Positions 7,993 to 11,177 of a stretch of DNA of 11,177 nt are shown here, piece by piece. The DNA comes from Pyrodictiaceae archaeon (GTDB lineage: Archaea; Thermoproteota; Thermoprotei_A; Sulfolobales; Pyrodictiaceae). Each line of letters starts with the position of its first letter. The stretch's first letter is position 1. The stretch lies in the NCBI GenBank assembly GCA_027046105.1, contig JALTZQ010000182.1:1-11177 (forward strand), given 5' to 3'. The translations under genes were made by a program, and so were the position numbers. A model generated the notes under the pieces. That model did no database searches. It was given only the letters and a program-made list of their open reading frames with translations, and had not been told where the DNA came from.

Positions 7993-8952
7993 CTACTTCG
8001 AACCGTGCTCTCCATGCCTAGCAAGAACTCGAAACACTATGAGTCCCTTGCCAACTGTCTCTTTACCACCGATAAACACTGGTAGCTCTCCATTCAGGTT
8101 CAAGAACTTCTTGGCCTTCTCAAGACATTCACTTGCATCCTTACACAAGTTACTGCAGAACTCATTGATATAGTTGCTAGCCACAACCGCTGTTAGGAAT
8201 ACCGTGCCTTGGGGAATGTATTCCTCTGTCCATAGTGCACCTTGTGCTACAGTCTTCGTGTCTCTAGTGAGCCTTACACGAGTAACTCTTAGCAAAGCCT
8301 TGTCAATGATGCTGGGTGCCTTGTCGTCTCCTACCACCACTAACCTATCACGGAGTGCACTAGCCATGGGATGCATAGTTGCAGCTGTATCCACAAGAGC
8401 ATTGAAAAGCTCCTGGGTAGCCTGATCCAGGCTAATACTCTTGTCGACACTCAACTCGAGCGTCGTTATGTAGACGGTATCGCCCTCCTTAAACCCTAGC
8501 CCAGCTAGTGCAGCATTCCGGGCTTCCTCAGCCAGCTTACGAAACAGGCTTGCATAAGGTGAATCTAGTATGCTGAGCATCGCTGTCGCACGAGAGAGAA
8601 GAACTGGCGAGGCCACGTATACGAAGCCACGATCAGCACTAGCGACAGGGAACGCTATGGGTACTAGGTCGAGAATGGTAATGGCCCCAGCTCCTTTCTC
8701 GCCCTCCCCAACCTCGCCACCAAAGAAACACTTACATTCACTACCGTTACCCTTCTGTTCCTTCATACAACGGGTTTTGAGTGCCCCCTTTACACTCTGG
8801 GCAAAGACGAGGGGGTAGCCAAGATTATCCCTTACAACTGGTAAGTCAACAATGCCAGGTGTTCGTCCTGCTCCAGGATGGAGATGTGTCACGGCAATGC
8901 CTAGCAATGGTATGCCGTTAGGCATGTAAGTCAACCAATTTTCCAAGGCCAT
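7993..8952 (-). CDS. cmr4: Type III-B CRISPR backbone RAMP nuclease Cmr4
   Basis: Cmr4 (Cas7-like) subunits form the main filament of the Cmr complex and cut target RNA at six-nt intervals, using a conserved aspartate. It has 319 residues from ATG at 8952. Motifs: HLHPGAGR at 23-30 (the family's LHxGAG); GIVDLPVVRD at 33-42, in which D36 matches the catalytic Asp; AQSVKGALK at 51-59 (the PGSSLKGALR helix); a C-x-C-containing loop and FFGGEVGEG before the thumb; FPVASADRGFVYVASPVLLSRA at 101-122; and the C-terminal IGGKETVGKGLI near 294-305, a Cmr4 hallmark. First gene of the operon. ATG at 8925 (residue 10) is a credible alternative start, because the LHxGAG motif usually lies about 15 residues from the N-terminus and the only good TATA-like element sits very close to 8952. 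Confidence 0.93.
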   Translation of the reverse strand: MALENWLTYMPNGIPLLGIAVTHLHPGAGRTPGIVDLPVVRDNLGYPLVFAQSVKGALKTRCMKEQKGNGSECKCFFGGEVGEGEKGAGAITILDLVPIAFPVASADRGFVYVASPVLLSRATAMLSILDSPYASLFRKLAEEARNAALAGLGFKEGDTVYITTLELSVDKSISLDQATQELFNALVDTAATMHPMASALRDRLVVVGDDKAPSIIDKALLRVTRVRLTRDTKTVAQGALWTEEYIPQGTVFLTAVVASNYINEFCSNLCKDASECLEKAKKFLNLNGELPVFIGGKETVGKGLIVFRVLARHGEHGSK

Positions 8953-8961
8953 GGCAAGGGG

Positions 8962-8973
8962 TAAAAAATAAAT
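8962..8973 (-). promoter_or_regulatory. TATA-like element of the cmr operon promoter
   Basis: On the minus strand the sequence ATTTATTTTTTA is the only strongly AT-rich archaeal TATA-like box upstream of cmr4. With the usual 25-27 nt to the transcript start, initiation would fall near 8942, inside the annotated cmr4 start region. That fits a short-leader mRNA translated from ATG at 8925 better than from ATG at 8952, which also lacks a ribosome site (pyrimidine-rich upstream). Confidence 0.4.
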
Positions 8974-9007
8974 TCTACATAGAGGTAGATCGGATTCAAT
9001 GATCTAC
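8974..9007. repeat. Inverted repeats upstream of the cmr TATA box, possible operator
   Basis: Two overlapping palindromes are visible. TCTAC (8974-8978) pairs with GTAGA (8985-8989) across six nt, and GTAGATC (8985-8991) is the exact reverse complement of GATCTAC (9001-9007) across nine nt. They lie directly upstream of the cmr TATA-like element, where archaeal activators or repressors often bind. The same half sites recur before the CARF-PIN gene. Confidence 0.35.
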
Positions 9008-9281
9008 AGCGTTCTTCGCCATGAGTAAAAACCGTAAGTCACACCATCTCATCATGGCAAGTTGGTTGCAGAATAGTTCCTCTTTTCTTTAGGTTAGACG
9101 TTTCCTTGGGTCATATAGACCTAGGCGAAGAATACGGGCCATACAAGGATCTTGGCTAAGGCTAGATTGAGGTTAGGGTTGACGGTTACCGCTGGGCAAA
9201 GCTAGCTGAGCCATCTTATTATCGCTAGAAGGCAATGATATTCGTCGAGGAGGGCTCTGCACAAGTAAGAGAATCCCACGC

Positions 9282-9292
9282 ATAAGTTTTAT
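9282..9292 (+). promoter_or_regulatory. TATA-like element upstream of the CARF-PIN gene
   Basis: ATAAGTTTTAT resembles an archaeal TATA box. The expected transcript start would be near 9313-9317, leaving a leader of about 55 nt that contains the ribosome site at 9358-9366. The alternative GTATACTC near 9332 would place the start inside the ribosome site and is less likely. Confidence 0.3.
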
Positions 9293-9293
9293 C

Positions 9294-9319
9294 GTAGAAG
9301 AGGTGTCTACAAGAGGTGT
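9294..9319 (+). repeat. Palindrome and tandem 9-mer at the CARF-PIN promoter, possible operator
   Basis: GTAGA (9294-9298) and TCTAC (9306-9310) form an inverted pair across seven nt. The 9-mer AAGAGGTGT occurs twice, at 9298-9306 and 9311-9319, with a 13-nt period. The elements flank the predicted transcript start. The AGAGGT core and the GTAGA/TCTAC arms also occur in the cmr promoter region at 8974-9007. Confidence 0.35.
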
Positions 9320-9357
9320 AGTATTGATTTCGTATACTCTATCTATGGATCCTTGAA

Positions 9358-9366
9358 GGAGGGGGT
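9358..9366 (+). promoter_or_regulatory. Strong ribosome binding site for the CARF-PIN gene
   Basis: GGAGGGGGT ends five nt before TTG at 9372 and eight nt before GTG at 9375, supporting translation from one of these non-ATG codons. TTG at 9368 is out of frame and too close. Confidence 0.6.
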
Positions 9367-9371
9367 ATTGT

Positions 9372-10802
9372 TTGGTGTTTCACTGCTTTAATGCATTGAG
9401 GGATTGTGGTCGTGTAGGACTTATCGCATTGAGTGTTGGCCCTGGTGTTGTTGAGGCTGTTGTATCTGTTTCTGGTAGGCTCTGGGAGGAATATGGCGTT
9501 GATTGCATTGGGCTTGTGTACACGTCTCGCAGTATAGGCTTAGCTGGCAAAGTTAAGGATCTACTGGCTAAGTTTATGCCTAGGATTAAGGTTATTGACT
9601 GTTATCATACTGGTGAACCTGGCATCTTTGAGAGAGCTCTCCGTAAGCTTATTGAGCAGTTATGTGGTATTCTCGGGTCTAAAGGTGTTGTTCTTGTCCC
9701 TACGCCTGGTTCTCGTAGACTCGCTGCAGCTATGGGTATGGCTGGTGTTGGGCGTGGGTATGGAGCCGAGGAGTGTAATGTCGATATCATACATGTAGAC
9801 TTCTATTGGGGCCCGTGGAGTGGGCTAATATATCCTTTTGTGCCTAGGTTTATCGAGCCAATACTCCTCATAAACCCTGTTCACGGCCCGATGCAGGGGC
9901 CTCGTAGTTTACACGTGGAGGATAGCGTCCTAGGGGATTATCTTGGTAGGCTTCCTCCTCTAAGACGTAGTATAGCACTTCTCGCTTATCGGCTTAATGA
10001 GCTAGCGTACCGTGTCCAAGATGAGGTGAAGAAGTGCGGTGTAGGCATCACCTTAAGTACTGGTGGCTGGCGTATTGTTGTAAATGATGTATGTGATATG
10101 GCAGAATGGGTTGGTGCTATAGGAGAAGCTGAGAAACTACTTGATGAACGCTTGGCCTCTCTAGCTGGTCTCTGCGCATTGTTCGTAGAAGCCGATAATA
10201 TTACCAGGCTTACACACATAGATGAGCCAGTAGTTATCGACACAAACCTAGTCTACTATGGTGTTCACACCGACACCCATGAGGGTGCAAAAGTAGTGCT
10301 CCCCTATTGTGCCCAAGCTGAGCTGCTAATACGCTATGCTGAAGCCTTAAAGCCAGGCAAGAGGGATATAAAGTCCCTCCTTGATAGACTTGTAGGGCTA
10401 GCACTTGAAGAGCTACGATATGCGGGAGTAAGAATTCTTGCATCACCTCCACCACCATGTGATACAGCAATCCCCTCAATAGATCCACTAAGCCTCGAAA
10501 ACGTCGTGCTTGTAACAGCTGATAAAGGCGCATACCAGCTATGGAGCTCTCATCCCGTATCAAGGCTAGCTAAACTAGGATACGCTAAAACAGAGCCACT
10601 AACAAGGCTTGCAAAGATAGAGCCACCCGAAACCATCATTGCTAGAGCAAGCTATAGCCTCCTACAAGCCACAGTAGTAATGCTACTCCAGGGACACAAT
10701 CCTATAATCAACGTAGAGTCAAGAAAAACCCGTAGAGAGATAGTCGTGAGCGAGATATTAGAGCGAGAGGAGTGGATTAAAAGCCACCGCATCTACGGCT
10801 AG
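9372..10802 (+). CDS. CARF-like domain fused to PIN-like nuclease, putative cyclic-oligoadenylate-activated effector
   Basis: 476 residues from TTG at 9372 (GTG at 9375 equally possible). Residues 1 to about 180 look like a CARF Rossmann domain: strand 1 and its loop at VGLIALSVGPG (15-25), then GLVYTSRS (47-54), alternating strands and helices, and the CARF motif VLVPTPGSRRLAAAMGMAG (107-125), which corresponds to the family's D/TPGTRRMAAAL ligand loop. A helical middle (about 185-280) leads to a PIN-like domain with acidic residues in order: VVIDTN (D290), CAQAELL (E317), possibly D371, and VLVTADKG (D384). A basic tail follows to 476. No membrane segments. By family knowledge, CARF domains bind cyclic oligoadenylate made by Cas10, and PIN domains are metal-dependent RNases; the ligand and target here are inferred. 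It is transcribed divergently from the cmr operon with its own promoter. Confidence 0.78.
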   Translation: MVFHCFNALRDCGRVGLIALSVGPGVVEAVVSVSGRLWEEYGVDCIGLVYTSRSIGLAGKVKDLLAKFMPRIKVIDCYHTGEPGIFERALRKLIEQLCGILGSKGVVLVPTPGSRRLAAAMGMAGVGRGYGAEECNVDIIHVDFYWGPWSGLIYPFVPRFIEPILLINPVHGPMQGPRSLHVEDSVLGDYLGRLPPLRRSIALLAYRLNELAYRVQDEVKKCGVGITLSTGGWRIVVNDVCDMAEWVGAIGEAEKLLDERLASLAGLCALFVEADNITRLTHIDEPVVIDTNLVYYGVHTDTHEGAKVVLPYCAQAELLIRYAEALKPGKRDIKSLLDRLVGLALEELRYAGVRILASPPPPCDTAIPSIDPLSLENVVLVTADKGAYQLWSSHPVSRLAKLGYAKTEPLTRLAKIEPPETIIARASYSLLQATVVMLLQGHNPIINVESRKTRREIVVSEILEREEWIKSHRIYG

Positions 10803-11177
10803 GGTCTTCCCTACAAATGATACTTCATAGCCTAAACCAGCTGGAAGACATAGGAATCCCATTATGAATATGTCCTGGTAAGGTTAAGGAATAGGCCTTA
10901 GGAGAGAAAAACAGAATAGACAAGCAGAAAGCGCACTATACCCAAGATTCTTGAGAGCTTTCATAAACCAGTTGGGCACGCTTACTTGTTGTAGAGGAGG
11001 AGAAGCATAGTATTGAATTCAAATTTGCCAAGACCTTATAGTCCATGGAGGCTAATGTACAAGAATAATAAGAACGGCAAGACTCTGGATAGGAGTATGG
11101 GAATGGGCTTAAGTAGGATTTAGTGCTTCTAGGATTAAGAGTTTCCGGGGGGTTAGTGTTAGGGCTAGTATTGTGGT
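10803..11177. other. 375-base stretch at the right edge with no confident gene
   Basis: No gene here can be supported well. There is a possible 36-codon plus-strand frame at 11013-11123 (TTG start) behind a clear GAGGAGGAGA site at 10994-11003. It is followed by GTG at 11123, overlapping its stop as TAGTG and opening a hydrophobic frame (VLLGLRVSGGLVLGLVLW) that runs off the edge. A different frame from 11113 (SASRIKSFRGVSVRASIV) is also open to the edge, so which frame is used, if any, is undecided. A weak hairpin pairs TAAGG (10879-10883) with CCTTA (10896-10900). No CRISPR repeat or tRNA is seen. Confidence 0.4.

Larger units (their letters stand above)
8953..9371. other. 419-base intergenic region between divergent cmr operon and CARF-PIN gene
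   Basis: This stretch carries both promoters and the short shared repeats listed separately. I find no CRISPR repeat-spacer pattern, tRNA or rRNA. The longest readable stretch is a plus-strand frame covering about 9070-9285 that reads like protein (for example GEEYGPYKDLG, then IEVRVDGYRWAKLAEPSYYR, then KAMIFVEEGSAQ) but is broken by in-frame stops at 9157, 9163 and 9226. It may be a decayed gene or chance. A 22-codon ATG frame at 9021-9089 is also present and has no support. Confidence 0.5.

Noticed and set aside
9021..9089. 22-codon ATG frame in the divergent intergenic region
   Set aside because: It is very short, has no ribosome site and no recognisable motif.
10234..10563. 109-codon minus-strand frame opposite the PIN domain
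   Set aside because: It is antisense to the well-supported PIN motifs, has Leu/Arg-rich shadow composition and no ribosome site that I could see.
10873..10903. Hairpin TAAGG/CCTTA with a TCC/GGA extension after the CARF-PIN gene
   Set aside because: The stem is short and bulged and is followed by A-rich, not T-rich, sequence; it is not a convincing terminator or structured RNA.

Overview
The window comes from a hyperthermophilic archaeon, most likely a crenarchaeon (Thermoproteota). A Desulfurococcales/Pyrodictiaceae-like source is my guess from protein style and codon choice. The reasons are frequent TTG and GTG starts beside GGTG/GGAGG-type ribosome sites, heavy use of AGG, CTA and GCT codons, AT-rich archaeal TATA-like elements, and RAMP proteins of crenarchaeal type. 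No ribosomal or other taxonomic marker is present, so the assignment is an inference.

Layout. Positions 1-407 hold the C-terminal end of a calcineurin-like metallophosphoesterase (+), followed at once by a small cysteine-containing helical protein of unknown function (about 460-735, +). This pair converges on a six-gene operon on the minus strand (8952 down to 796) that encodes a complete type III-B (Cmr) CRISPR effector complex. The transcription order is cmr4, cmr5, cmr1, cmr6, cmr2 (cas10), cmr3. Gaps are 6 to about 21 nt and most genes have their own ribosome site. A 419-base non-coding stretch (8953-9371) then separates the operon from a divergent plus-strand gene (9372-10802). Its product pairs an N-terminal CARF-like Rossmann domain with a C-terminal PIN-like nuclease domain. 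The last 375 bases hold no confident gene.

How the genes should work together (family knowledge plus inference): Cmr4 and Cmr5 form the crRNA filament, Cmr1, Cmr6 and Cmr3 cap it, and Cas10/Cmr2 is the large subunit. Cas10 keeps its N-terminal HD motif, its four-cysteine zinc motif and an intact GGDD cyclase site. On binding target RNA the complex should therefore make cyclic oligoadenylate. The divergent CARF-PIN protein is the obvious candidate receptor: the second messenger would bind the CARF domain and activate the PIN RNase. CARF-PIN effectors are far less studied than CARF-HEPN (Csx1/Csm6) or CARF-PD-(D/E)xK (Can/Card1) proteins, and this gene is the most interesting item here. There is no CRISPR array, cas6, cas1 or cas2 in the window, so crRNAs must be supplied from elsewhere. 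The two divergent promoter regions share short GTAGA/TCTAC and AGAGGT elements, which may be a common operator.
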